DNA of 64,000 nucleotides from Kribbella rubisoli. GTDB lineage: Bacteria > Actinomycetota > Actinomycetes > Propionibacteriales > Kribbellaceae. The position numbers and the translations under genes were made by a program. The notes under the pieces were generated by a model that worked only from the letters and a program-made list of their open reading frames with translations, had not been told where the DNA came from and searched no databases. The DNA is taken from positions 1-64,000 of the forward strand of contig NZ_SHKR01000013.1 of the NCBI RefSeq assembly GCF_004217145.1. The letters run 5' to 3'. The stretch's first letter is position 1, and the number at the start of each line of letters is the position of its first letter. Positions 16,597 through 23,312 of the stretch are shown here, piece by piece.

Positions 16597-16678
16597 GAGA
16601 GTTCCTCGGTGGTTTTCGGGCAGGGGGGACCTGCCCCAGGTGGCTAAGGGGTTGTTTTTGGGTGTGTTCGACCGCCCC

Positions 16679-16697
16679 GCGACCTGGCTCAGGTCGC
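16679..16697. other. Small hairpin between the EXLDI and ATPase genes
   Basis: An 8-bp perfect stem (GCGACCTG/CAGGTCGC) with a 3-base loop and no T-run. It could attenuate readthrough from the EXLDI gene into the exporter genes or act as an RNA-processing site. A second small stem GGCAGG/CCTGCC lies at 16619-16635. Confidence 0.45.
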
Positions 16698-16722
16698 CGG
16701 CGTCAATTAGTTGTGGTGGGAG

Positions 16723-17247
16723 CTAGATGTCGAGGTCCTCCACCGCCGGTTGGTTGGCGGCTTCCTCGACCAGTTCGTAGAGGTCTTCGGGGATCAGCTC
16801 GCGGAGCGCCTCGACCGAGTCGACGATGTTCAGCGTGGCCTCGCCCTTCGCCATGCTCCAGGACTGGTCGCTGCTCCAGTTGCCGATCCAGGAGCGCCAG
16901 CCCGACAGGTAGCGCTCGTCGTCGCCGCTGACGGTGAACTGGCTGCGGCGATCGGCATGCAGGACGAACTTGCCGGTCCGGCTCCGGTAGACCTTGAAGG
17001 CCTCGTACCCGGTGGTGCTCGACCGCCCGCCCTCGGCCAGCAGTACGCCGGAGAACCGCTGCTTGCGGCCGGCGCCCCGGCCCACCCGCACGGTGATCTC
17101 GTCGTACCCCTCGAGCCGTCCCTCTTCCAGCTCGACGTACTTCCGCAGCGCGATCGAGATCGCCGAAGACAGGTTCCCGGCGAGCTCCTGCGCCTTCTTG
17201 TACAACGGCAGGTCGTCGTCGGACACATAGATCGTCTTGTTTGGCAT
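16723..17247 (-). CDS. EXLDI protein, with ribbon-helix-helix-like N-terminus
   Basis: 174 residues ending in EDLDI, the C-terminal signature that names the actinobacterial EXLDI family. These genes are typically found beside DrrAB-like exporters, as here. Residues 2-45 (KTIYVSDDDLPLYKKAQELA, then LSSAISIALRKYVELEE) have the strand-helix-helix pattern of ribbon-helix-helix DNA-binding proteins. The rest is a beta-rich domain of unknown role (RFSGVLLAEGG, VYRSRTGKFVLHADRRSQF). AGGAGG precedes the ATG. Its promoter is embedded in five 12-bp iterons, so I infer it is an autorepressor that also controls the exporter. Confidence 0.85.
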   Translation of the reverse strand: MPNKTIYVSDDDLPLYKKAQELAGNLSSAISIALRKYVELEEGRLEGYDEITVRVGRGAGRKQRFSGVLLAEGGRSSTTGYEAFKVYRSRTGKFVLHADRRSQFTVSGDDERYLSGWRSWIGNWSSDQSWSMAKGEATLNIVDSVEALRELIPEDLYELVEEAANQPAVEDLDI

Positions 17248-17260
17248 CGCTCTCTCCTCC

Positions 17261-17320
17261 TACGTAGAACTATACGCAGAAGGCTACGCACGTGTCTACA
17301 TATATCTCTACGTAGATGCA
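17261..17320 (-). promoter_or_regulatory. Five 12-bp iterons over the EXLDI promoter
   Basis: Units begin at 17261, 17273, 17285, 17297 and 17309, each starting with TAC and with an exact 12-bp period: TACGTAGAACTA, TACGCAGAAGGC, TACGCACGTGTC, TACATATATCTC, TACGTAGATGCA. The outer two contain the palindrome CTACGTAG. On the minus strand TAGACA (17293-17298) and TATAGT (17269-17274), 18 bp apart, form a strong promoter inside the iterons. This is the layout expected for cooperative side-by-side binding of a repressor with a ribbon-helix-helix fold. Confidence 0.8.
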
Positions 17321-17922
17321 GGTGAGTACAACCAGGGGCTGGTCAGGTCGAAGAACTCCGGCGGCTCGGCGTCGAGCGAGTCGAGCTCGTCGACGAGCGC
17401 CTTCAGTTCCGCCGGCGGCTCCTTACGCTCACCGTCACGGGCCGCCGCCTCGGAGGTGAAGTAGAAGGTGGTCGCGAAGCGGCCGTCGTCGAACAGCGAG
17501 AAGATACTGCCGATCACCTCGGGACGGAACGCGACCCAGTCGGCCGGATCCATCTGCATCAGCTCCCGGACGCGCGCCGGGTTCGAGGCCCGGCCGCGAA
17601 TCACTTGCACGAAGCCGGCCGCGTCCGGATCGCCGAACATCCCGGGAGTTACGTCCTCGGTGTCGCGGAAGGTGGCGCCGTTGCTGAGCAGCGCCGAGAA
17701 CTCGTGCCACCACTTGTCCTGCGCCGCCGACTCGCTGTTGCGTCGCGCGGCGTCGGCGGACTCGAAGCGAGCCAGTGCGATGAACCTCCCGTCCGCGGTG
17801 ACGCCGGCGGTGGTCCCCAGCCAGCCGGTTGCCTCGGGCGCGAGTTCTTCCATCCACCGATCCATCGCGGCGTGCGCCTGCTCGGCGTCGGTGACCTGCC
17901 CCTGGATGACCTGTACGAACAT
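17308..17922 (-). CDS. Two-domain alpha/beta-barrel (ABM-like) protein
   Basis: 204 residues built from two related halves, each opening with the same strand (FVQVIQGQVTDAEQ at residue 2; FVQVIRGRASNPAR near 105) and each with an R-F/A-L/T core strand (DGRFIALARF; DGRFATTFYF). This resembles dimeric alpha-beta barrel proteins of the antibiotic-biosynthesis-monooxygenase fold. No catalytic residues can be assigned. Its TAG stop (17308-17310) lies at the last EXLDI iteron, so its transcript could run through the operator. Confidence 0.65.
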   Translation of the reverse strand: MFVQVIQGQVTDAEQAHAAMDRWMEELAPEATGWLGTTAGVTADGRFIALARFESADAARRNSESAAQDKWWHEFSALLSNGATFRDTEDVTPGMFGDPDAAGFVQVIRGRASNPARVRELMQMDPADWVAFRPEVIGSIFSLFDDGRFATTFYFTSEAAARDGERKEPPAELKALVDELDSLDAEPPEFFDLTSPWLYSPAST

Positions 17923-17953
17923 GGTGCGACCCTCCCCGGTCTCCCCCAGGTCG

Positions 17954-18538
17954 CTACCGCTGATTCGACAGTACGCCCGCCTGTCGTACGCGGGCGAGCA
18001 TGAGGAGGCTTGCTGCGACGCCGGTGATGCCGAGGGTGATGAGGCGGGGGTCGGTTTTCCACAGGCCGAAGAGCAGCCAGCAGGACAGTTCGCCGCAGAC
18101 GAGGGTCCAGGTGCCCTTTGAGATGCCGGTTGGATGGGTGGTGCGGTACGCCGTCCACAGGGACGGGGTGACCTGGACGATCGAGGCGGCGGCGAGGAGG
18201 GTGCCCAGGCCGACTCGGCCGCCGAGGGTGGCGGCGAGAGCGAGGAGGGCGGCCCAGGTGGCGATCCAACCGACGGCGCGGCGGTTGAGGGCGCCTCGGC
18301 GGACGAGCATCACCGAGACGGTGCCGGCCAGGGTGCTGGCGGCGGTCGAGGGAAGGCTCGCGGTCCAGTAGCCGGAGGCCATGAAGTAGCAGAACCAGGC
18401 GGCGTTGTTGATGCAGGTCAGCGTCGCCCAGGACCAGGAGACTCCGGCGGTGTCCCCGGTCCGGCGGAGTTTGAGGATCTGCGGGAGGTACTGCGGAATG
18501 CCGAAGCAGGCTGCTGCGATGGGCAGAAGGTCGAGCAT
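17954..18538 (-). CDS. PQ-loop / SemiSWEET-like membrane transporter
   Basis: 194 residues with about seven hydrophobic helices. Two PQ-type motifs are visible, GIPQYLPQILKLRRTGDTAG near the N-terminus and VQVTPSLWTAYRTTHPTGIS in the second half, each followed by a Trp-rich helix. Proteins of this fold move sugars or amino acids down a gradient. It is divergent from an Lrp-type regulator gene 81 bases away, which suggests an amino-acid-linked role and local regulation (inference). Confidence 0.8.
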   Translation of the reverse strand: MLDLLPIAAACFGIPQYLPQILKLRRTGDTAGVSWSWATLTCINNAAWFCYFMASGYWTASLPSTAASTLAGTVSVMLVRRGALNRRAVGWIATWAALLALAATLGGRVGLGTLLAAASIVQVTPSLWTAYRTTHPTGISKGTWTLVCGELSCWLLFGLWKTDPRLITLGITGVAASLLMLARVRQAGVLSNQR

Positions 18539-18619
18539 GGCGCAAGATTACGGCTGAATCGACGAAGTTATCGTGCGAATTCATGCTCATCTGCAGCGCG
18601 CAGCGATACGATCTATGTC

Positions 18620-19066
18620 GTGGATGCGATTGATCGCAAGATCCTTGCGGTGCTACAGGCCGAGGGTCGGCTGACGGTGACCGAACTGGCTCAGCGGATC
18701 GGGCTGAGCGCGGCTCCGTGCCATCGCCGGCTGCGGGAGCTCGAGCGCGGCGGCGTGATCTCCGGCTACCGGGCGGTGGTCGATCCGGCCGCGGTCGGGC
18801 ACGGGTTCGAGGTGCTGCTCGCGGTCACGATGGACCGGGAGGAGTCGGTGGCCGGGTTCGAGGCCGGACTCGAGCAGATCCCGGAGGTGGTGCACGCGGA
18901 GCGGCTGTTCGGCGAGCCGGACTACTTCGTCCGGGTGGCCACAGCCGACATCGCGACGTTCCAGCGGCTGCGCGACGAGCGGCTGGCGCGGCTGCCGGGT
19001 GTCCAGCGGATGACCTCGACGATCGTGATGAAGAAGGTCGTGGACAACCGGCCGCTGCCAACGTGA
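18620..19066 (+). CDS. Lrp/AsnC family transcriptional regulator
   Basis: 148 residues. N-terminal winged helix (DAIDRKILAVLQAEGRLTVT, ELAQRIGLSAAPCHRRLREL) and C-terminal RAM ligand domain (HAERLFGEPDYFVRVATADI, TSTIVMKKVVDNRPLPT). The GTG at 18620 is seven bases after TACGAT (18607-18612) and has no ribosome binding site, so it is probably leaderless. It likely regulates the divergent PQ-loop transporter gene in response to an amino acid. Confidence 0.93.
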   Translation: MDAIDRKILAVLQAEGRLTVTELAQRIGLSAAPCHRRLRELERGGVISGYRAVVDPAAVGHGFEVLLAVTMDREESVAGFEAGLEQIPEVVHAERLFGEPDYFVRVATADIATFQRLRDERLARLPGVQRMTSTIVMKKVVDNRPLPT

Positions 19067-19070
19067 ACAG

Positions 19071-19209
19071 TGTGGAAACTCATCCACTCAAACCTGATTT
19101 ATCCACAGATTTGAGCCATTTTGGGGCGGTTTTCGTGGAGAAGTAGCGGTCAGCTTGGGGATAACTCGCCCGAATCGGTGTGCACAACTGGGGATACGGG
19201 TGTGGATAA
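19071..19209. other. Cluster of DnaA-box-like nonamers
   Basis: TTATCCACA at 19099-19107 and its exact reverse complement TGTGGATAA at 19201-19209 are perfect consensus boxes. Near matches are TGTGGAAAC (19071-19079), TGGGGATAA (19156-19164) and TGTGCACAA (19179-19187). Five sites in 139 bp of GC-rich DNA is striking. No dnaA or dnaN lies in the window, so this is not shown to be the replication origin. A DnaA-titrating or DnaA-regulated region is possible. Confidence 0.6.
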
Positions 19210-19447
19210 CCGGCTCTTATGACGCACGCGCGGGCTGGATGGCACCCGATCTCCCGGCTCATCCGCCAGTCCCGCGGAACATCCACGCCGACCATCCCAC
19301 CTGCCCCCAGCACCTGACTGCCGCCCCGTCCCCGGGACTCAATACGAGTGCATATCCATTCGTGTTGCGGGTTCTCTGCTGGTGTGCGAGCGGAGAACCC
19401 ACAACAGCAGGGGATAACCGGCTCTACAGGACGGCGCCAGCCTGGCC

Positions 19448-19525
19448 ATGCTCGCGGTGCTCGGATTCCTGTTCGCGACCAACATCCGCCGGGGCGCCCG
19501 GGGCCCGGCGGAGGTCAACGGGTGA
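19448..19525 (+). pseudogene. Possible 3' remnant of a small membrane-protein gene
   Basis: An open frame MLAVLGFLFATNIRRGARGP... ends with TGA at 19523-19525. It looks like one hydrophobic helix followed by a basic cytoplasmic tail, i.e. the end of a membrane protein. There is no long open frame upstream. The sequence becomes unlike coding DNA right at the second GGATAACCGGCTCT copy (19412-19425), so the 5' part may have been lost by recombination there. It could also be a chance frame. Confidence 0.3.
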
Positions 19526-19531
19526 GAGGGG

Positions 19532-19792
19532 TCAGACCCACTGTGTGGAGACCACGAACCCGACCGCGATCAGGCCCATGCCGATGAGCAGGTTCCAGTT
19601 GCCGAGGTCCTTCATCACCGGGATGTCCTGGCCGGCCACGTAGAAGACGACCAGCCACGCGAGACCGAGCAGCCAGCAGAACAGCATCAGCGGCGCGACC
19701 CACACGCGGCTGGTGGTACGCGGCCTCTTCGGGGTCTTCTCGACCTTGACCTTCTCGGTCTTCTTCTTGTTGCGACTGCTCGACTCGGGCAC
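19532..19792 (-). CDS. crgA: Cell division protein CrgA
   Basis: 86 residues, the typical CrgA length. A basic N-terminus (SSSRNKKKTEKVKVEKTPKR) is followed by two transmembrane helices (WVAPLMLFCWLLGLAWLVVF; WNLLIGMGLIAVGFVVSTQW) separated by YVAGQDIPVMKDLGN, the family's conserved loop. CrgA is an actinobacterial septation factor that interacts with FtsZ, FtsQ, FtsI and CwsA. Its place beside the DUF881 gene and the pknB cluster is conserved in actinobacteria. Confidence 0.97.
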   Translation of the reverse strand: MPESSSRNKKKTEKVKVEKTPKRPRTTSRVWVAPLMLFCWLLGLAWLVVFYVAGQDIPVMKDLGNWNLLIGMGLIAVGFVVSTQWV

Positions 19793-19866
19793 GACTGAAC
19801 TCCTTGTAAGGACGGACGCATAAGCTGACCGCTACGACCTGTGCGGGTCCGGTCCGGGTTAGCGTA

Positions 19867-20664
19867 GTGCAGACAGCAATGTGGAGATCACTGGTGCGTA
19901 GGTTGAGGCGGATTTCGCTGTGGCGCGTGGGTGCGCCGCTGGCGCTGCTGTGCGCCGGTCTGCTGTTCGCGACCAGTGCCACCAACGCCCGTGGCACGGA
20001 CCTGCGGCCCAGTCGCAACACTACGCTCGCGGGCCTGGTGGAGGAACAGAGCCGCCGCAGCGCGAGCCTGGTCCGGCAGCACGCGGCACTGACCCACGAC
20101 ATCGAAGCGCTCCAGGCGCAGCAGGGATCGATCGACCCCAAGCTGGCCAAGCAGTTCGAGGACCTGTCCGAGCAGGTCGGCACCCGTCCGGTCGTCGGCC
20201 CGGGGCTGACCGTCACCCTCCGGGACGCACCGCCCGAGGTGGTCAAGGAGAACCCGGACGTCGACGAGAACTGGCTGGTCATCCACCAGCAGGACATCCA
20301 GGCCGTGGTGAACGCGCTGTGGGCCGGCGGCGCCGAGGCGATGACGATCCAGAACCAGCGCGTCATCTCCACGACCGGCGTCAAGTGCGTCGGCAACTCG
20401 GTCGTACTGCACGGCGTCCCGTACCTCCCGCCGTACACGATCAGCGCGATCGGCGACCGGCGGAAACTGCAGAAGGCGCTCGACGACTCGCAGTACATCG
20501 AGAACCTGCAGGACTACGTGGTGAAGTTCCAGCTCGGATACGACGTGAAGAACGAGTCGTCGATCTCGATGCCGGCCTACGAAGGCACCCTGGACCTCCA
20601 GAGCGCGACCGTGCCCGGTTATCCACAGACCCCGTCGGCCAGCCCGTCGGTCACCGGCAGATAG
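19867..20664 (+). CDS. DUF881 family membrane-anchored protein
   Basis: 265 residues. One N-terminal transmembrane helix (VGAPLALLCAGLLFATSAT), an extracytoplasmic coiled-coil (LVEEQSRRSASLVRQHAALT, then DIEALQAQQG) and the conserved DUF881 core (GPGLTVTLRDAP, DENWLVIHQQDIQAVVNALW, AEAMTIQNQRVISTTGVKCV). Divergent from crgA, as in mycobacteria (Rv0012 position). Function unknown, but the conserved neighbourhood points to cell division or wall growth. GTG 19867 is used; an in-frame ATG at 19879 would remove four residues. Confidence 0.88.
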   Translation: MQTAMWRSLVRRLRRISLWRVGAPLALLCAGLLFATSATNARGTDLRPSRNTTLAGLVEEQSRRSASLVRQHAALTHDIEALQAQQGSIDPKLAKQFEDLSEQVGTRPVVGPGLTVTLRDAPPEVVKENPDVDENWLVIHQQDIQAVVNALWAGGAEAMTIQNQRVISTTGVKCVGNSVVLHGVPYLPPYTISAIGDRRKLQKALDDSQYIENLQDYVVKFQLGYDVKNESSISMPAYEGTLDLQSATVPGYPQTPSASPSVTGR

Positions 20665-20672
20665 CTGTCACA

Positions 20673-21299
20673 ATGGTCCGCATGCCGCGGATCCTTGTCG
20701 TCGACAACTACGACTCCTTCGTCTACAACCTGGTGCAGTACCTGCAGCAACTGCAGGCCGACACCACGGTGCTGCGCAACGACGAAGTCACCCCCGACCA
20801 GGCCGGTGAATACGACGGCGTCCTGCTCTCCCCCGGTCCCGGTACGCCGGAAGAAGCCGGCGCCTGCGTCGACATCGTGAAGGAGAAGGGCGGCGAGGTC
20901 CCGATCTTCGGGGTCTGCCTCGGTCTCCAGGCGATCGGCGTCGCGTACGGCGGCGTCGTCGGCCGGGCGGACGAGCTGCTGCACGGGAAGACCAGCCAGG
21001 TGTTCCACGAGGGCGCCGGCGTACTGTCCGGACTCCCGTCGCCGTTCACCGCGACCCGGTACCACTCGCTCGCGATCGCGCAGGACACCGTGCCGGACGA
21101 GCTGCAGGTGACTGCCCGCACCGAGGCCGGCGTGATCATGGCCGCGCGGCACCGCGACCTCCCGGTGGAAGGCGTGCAGTTCCACCCGGAGTCGGTGCTG
21201 ACCGAGGGCGGTCACCGGATGCTCGCCAACTGGCTCGCGATCTGCGGTGACCAGGACGCGGTCGCGCGCTCCGTCGGTCTGGCCCCGGTCGTCAGCTGA
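20673..21299 (+). CDS. pabA: Glutamine amidotransferase component (PabA/TrpG type)
   Basis: 208 residues, class I glutamine amidotransferase. It supplies ammonia from glutamine to a chorismate-using partner (aminodeoxychorismate or anthranilate synthase). Seen: ILVVDNYDSFVYNLVQYLQQ at the N-terminus, oxyanion motif LLSPGPGTPEEAG, nucleophile Cys in FGVCLGLQAIGVAYGG, His/Glu pair in VEGVQFHPESVLTEGG. The gene sits in the place of the pabA/trpG gene between crgA and pknB in other actinobacteria. Without the partner subunit nearby, folate and tryptophan roles cannot be separated. Confidence 0.92.
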   Translation: MVRMPRILVVDNYDSFVYNLVQYLQQLQADTTVLRNDEVTPDQAGEYDGVLLSPGPGTPEEAGACVDIVKEKGGEVPIFGVCLGLQAIGVAYGGVVGRADELLHGKTSQVFHEGAGVLSGLPSPFTATRYHSLAIAQDTVPDELQVTARTEAGVIMAARHRDLPVEGVQFHPESVLTEGGHRMLANWLAICGDQDAVARSVGLAPVVS

Positions 21300-21307
21300 C
21301 CTCTTAA

Positions 21308-21349
21308 ACGACAGAACCCCCGGAGCAGTCGCTCCGGGGGTTCCGTCGT
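21308..21349. terminator. Bidirectional terminator between pabA and pknB
   Basis: A perfect 13-bp stem GAACCCCCGGAGC/GCTCCGGGGGTTC (21314-21326 and 21331-21343) with a 4-base loop AGTC, extended by ACGAC/GTCGT outside. It lies between convergent stops with only 51 bases available. On the minus strand a short T-rich CGTTTAAGAGG follows. Confidence 0.9.
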
Positions 21350-21350
21350 C

Positions 21351-23189
21351 TCATCCGCCGATCGTGATGCCCGGCGAGCTCGGGTTGTCCGTCGGTGTGT
21401 CCGTCGGCTGGCTCGGCGGCGGGGTCGGTTCCTGCGGGTTGTTGACCGTCAGCGTGACCGTGGTGCCCTTCGGCTTCTTGGTGCCGCCCGGGATACTCTG
21501 CGCGAGCACGATGCCGTCCGGCGAGTTCGGGTCATTTCCGTACTTGTACCCGACCTGGAAGCCGAGATCCTTCAACTGCTTGGCCGCGTCGTCGGCCGGA
21601 ACGGTCACGACGTTCGGAACCTCGACGTTCGTGACGCCGCTGGATACCGTCAGCGTGAACTCCTGACCCGACGGGTACTGCCCGTTCGGGTCCGGGCTGA
21701 CCGCGAGCACGGTGCCCTTCTTCTCGTCGCTGTCCTGCTCGACGACCTTGTCCTTGACCTTGAAGTTCGCGGAGGTGCCTTCGAGCGCCTTGCGGGCGGC
21801 GGACTCCGACTTGCCGATCACGTCCGGCACCGGGAACGCACTCCGCCCGGACGAGAACACGACGGTGACCGTCGAACCCTGCTCGGCCTCGGTCCCGGCC
21901 GTGGGGGTCTGCCGGATCGCGGAGCCGCGGCCGACCGTGTCGCTGGTCTCGGACGGTCCCTGCGCGAAAGTCAGACCCTTGTCGGTCAGCAACGCGGTCG
22001 CGTCGGCGACCGATTTGCCGCTGACGTCCGGCACGGCGACCTTCGCCACCGGAGTGTTCGTCGCACCACCGCCTGCGTTGTCGTTCTTGCCCATGTTGGT
22101 GAACAGCGCGTACGCCCCGACGGCGACCGCGACGATCGCCAGACCGAGCAGGAAGTACGCCAGGCCGCGGTTGCGCCGCGACCGTCCGTCGTCTTCCTCC
22201 TCCAGGTCGTCGCCGCCCGGCGGGAGGATGTCGTTCCCCGCGGTCTGGCGGTAGGCCTGGGTGGCAGCAGCTGCCGCGACCGTGGTCGGCGCCATCGCGC
22301 GGGTCTCGGCGACCGCGGCCATCGGCGCGGTCACCTGCTGGCCGGCCAGCACCCGGTGGATGTCGGCCCGCATCTCGGCGGCGCTCTGGTACCGCTCTTC
22401 GCGGTTCTTCGCCAGCGCCTTCAGTACGACGGCGTCGACCTCCGGCGGGATGTCCGGGTCGAACGACGACGGCGGCAGCGGCTGTTCCCGGACGTGCTGG
22501 TAGGCCACCGACACCGGCGACTCACCGACGAACGGCGGACGCCCGGTGAGCAGTTCGTACAGCAGGCAGCCGGTCGAGTACAGGTCGGAGCGGGCGTCCA
22601 CGGTCTCGCCGCGGGCCTGCTCCGGGGACAGGTACTGCGCGGTGCCGATCACGGCCGCGGTCTGGGTCATCGTGGAGGACGTGTCGGCGACCGCGCGAGC
22701 GATACCGAAGTCCATCACCTTGACCTGACCCTGCGGGGTCAGCATCACGTTCCCGGGCTTGATGTCGCGGTGCACGATGCCGGCCCGGTGGCTGTAATCC
22801 AGCGCCTCGAGCACACCGGAGGTGATCTCAAGGGCGCGCTCCGGCATGATCTTGCGGCCTTCGCGGATCAGGTCCCGCAGCGTCTTGCCGGTGACGAGCT
22901 CCATCACGATGTACGGGATCGTGACGCCGGAGCCGTTCGGATCGGGCTCCTCGCCGGTGTCGTACACCGACACGATGGTCGGGTGGTTGAGCGAGGCGGC
23001 CGACTGGGCCTCCCGGCGGAATCTGGCCTGGAAGGTGGCGTCACTGGCCAGATCGACCCGCAGCCGCTTGATGGCGACCGACCGGCCGAGCCGGTTGTCC
23101 ACACCCCTGCGGACCTCGGCCATGCCGCCGCGGCCGAGCGGTTCGCCTTCTTCGTATCGGCCGCCGACGAGACGTGCCTGCGATGTCAT
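21351..23189 (-). CDS. pknB: Serine/threonine protein kinase PknB with PASTA domains
   Basis: 612 residues. Kinase domain ~10-280: glycine loop LGRGGMAEV, Lys41 (VAIKRL), catalytic HRDIKPGNVM (140-149), DFG (160-162), activation loop TMTQTAAVIGT with the Thr pair autophosphorylated in this family, APE-like YLSPEQARG. One transmembrane helix ~342-363. Outside, three PASTA repeats (~375-595; VPDVSGKS, VPDVIGKS, VPNVVTVP) that bind muropeptides or lipid II, then a Pro/Thr-rich tail. Senses the wall and controls septal and polar growth. Start is the ATG of MTSQARLVGGRY. Unlike mycobacteria, no pknA follows. Confidence 0.97.
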   Translation of the reverse strand: MTSQARLVGGRYEEGEPLGRGGMAEVRRGVDNRLGRSVAIKRLRVDLASDATFQARFRREAQSAASLNHPTIVSVYDTGEEPDPNGSGVTIPYIVMELVTGKTLRDLIREGRKIMPERALEITSGVLEALDYSHRAGIVHRDIKPGNVMLTPQGQVKVMDFGIARAVADTSSTMTQTAAVIGTAQYLSPEQARGETVDARSDLYSTGCLLYELLTGRPPFVGESPVSVAYQHVREQPLPPSSFDPDIPPEVDAVVLKALAKNREERYQSAAEMRADIHRVLAGQQVTAPMAAVAETRAMAPTTVAAAAATQAYRQTAGNDILPPGGDDLEEEDDGRSRRNRGLAYFLLGLAIVAVAVGAYALFTNMGKNDNAGGGATNTPVAKVAVPDVSGKSVADATALLTDKGLTFAQGPSETSDTVGRGSAIRQTPTAGTEAEQGSTVTVVFSSGRSAFPVPDVIGKSESAARKALEGTSANFKVKDKVVEQDSDEKKGTVLAVSPDPNGQYPSGQEFTLTVSSGVTNVEVPNVVTVPADDAAKQLKDLGFQVGYKYGNDPNSPDGIVLAQSIPGGTKKPKGTTVTLTVNNPQEPTPPPSQPTDTPTDNPSSPGITIGG

Positions 23190-23312
23190 GACCTCAGCCT
23201 TCCAACCTGTCTGTGAGACACAAAAACACACTCAACTTGCCCACGGTAGCCGCCGCCACACGTGGTTCCCCGTTGGAAAGACGCGCCGTGACGGCATCAT
23301 TCCGTATCGTGC

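Larger units (their letters stand above)
19067..19531. other. 465-bp gene-free region with DnaA-like boxes, hairpin and short repeats
   Basis: No complete gene fits here. Contents: a cluster of DnaA-box-like nonamers (19071-19209), a 14-bp exact repeat GGATAACCGGCTCT at 19204-19217 and 19412-19425, a hairpin at 19363-19406 (TGTTGCGGGTTCTC against GAGAACCCACAACA, 13 of 14 paired), and a short coding-like tail at 19448-19525 ending just before crgA. The region is clearly less GC-rich than its surroundings between 19070 and 19220. Confidence 0.7.

Noticed and set aside
19071..19209. Chromosomal replication origin
   Set aside because: DnaA-like boxes are present but there is no dnaA, dnaN, gyrB or recF in the window and no long AT-rich unwinding region.
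19155..19643. A 162-codon plus-strand frame before crgA
   Set aside because: Its translation is Pro/Arg/Ser-rich with no domain, it overlaps crgA antisense, and it spans DnaA-like boxes and a hairpin.
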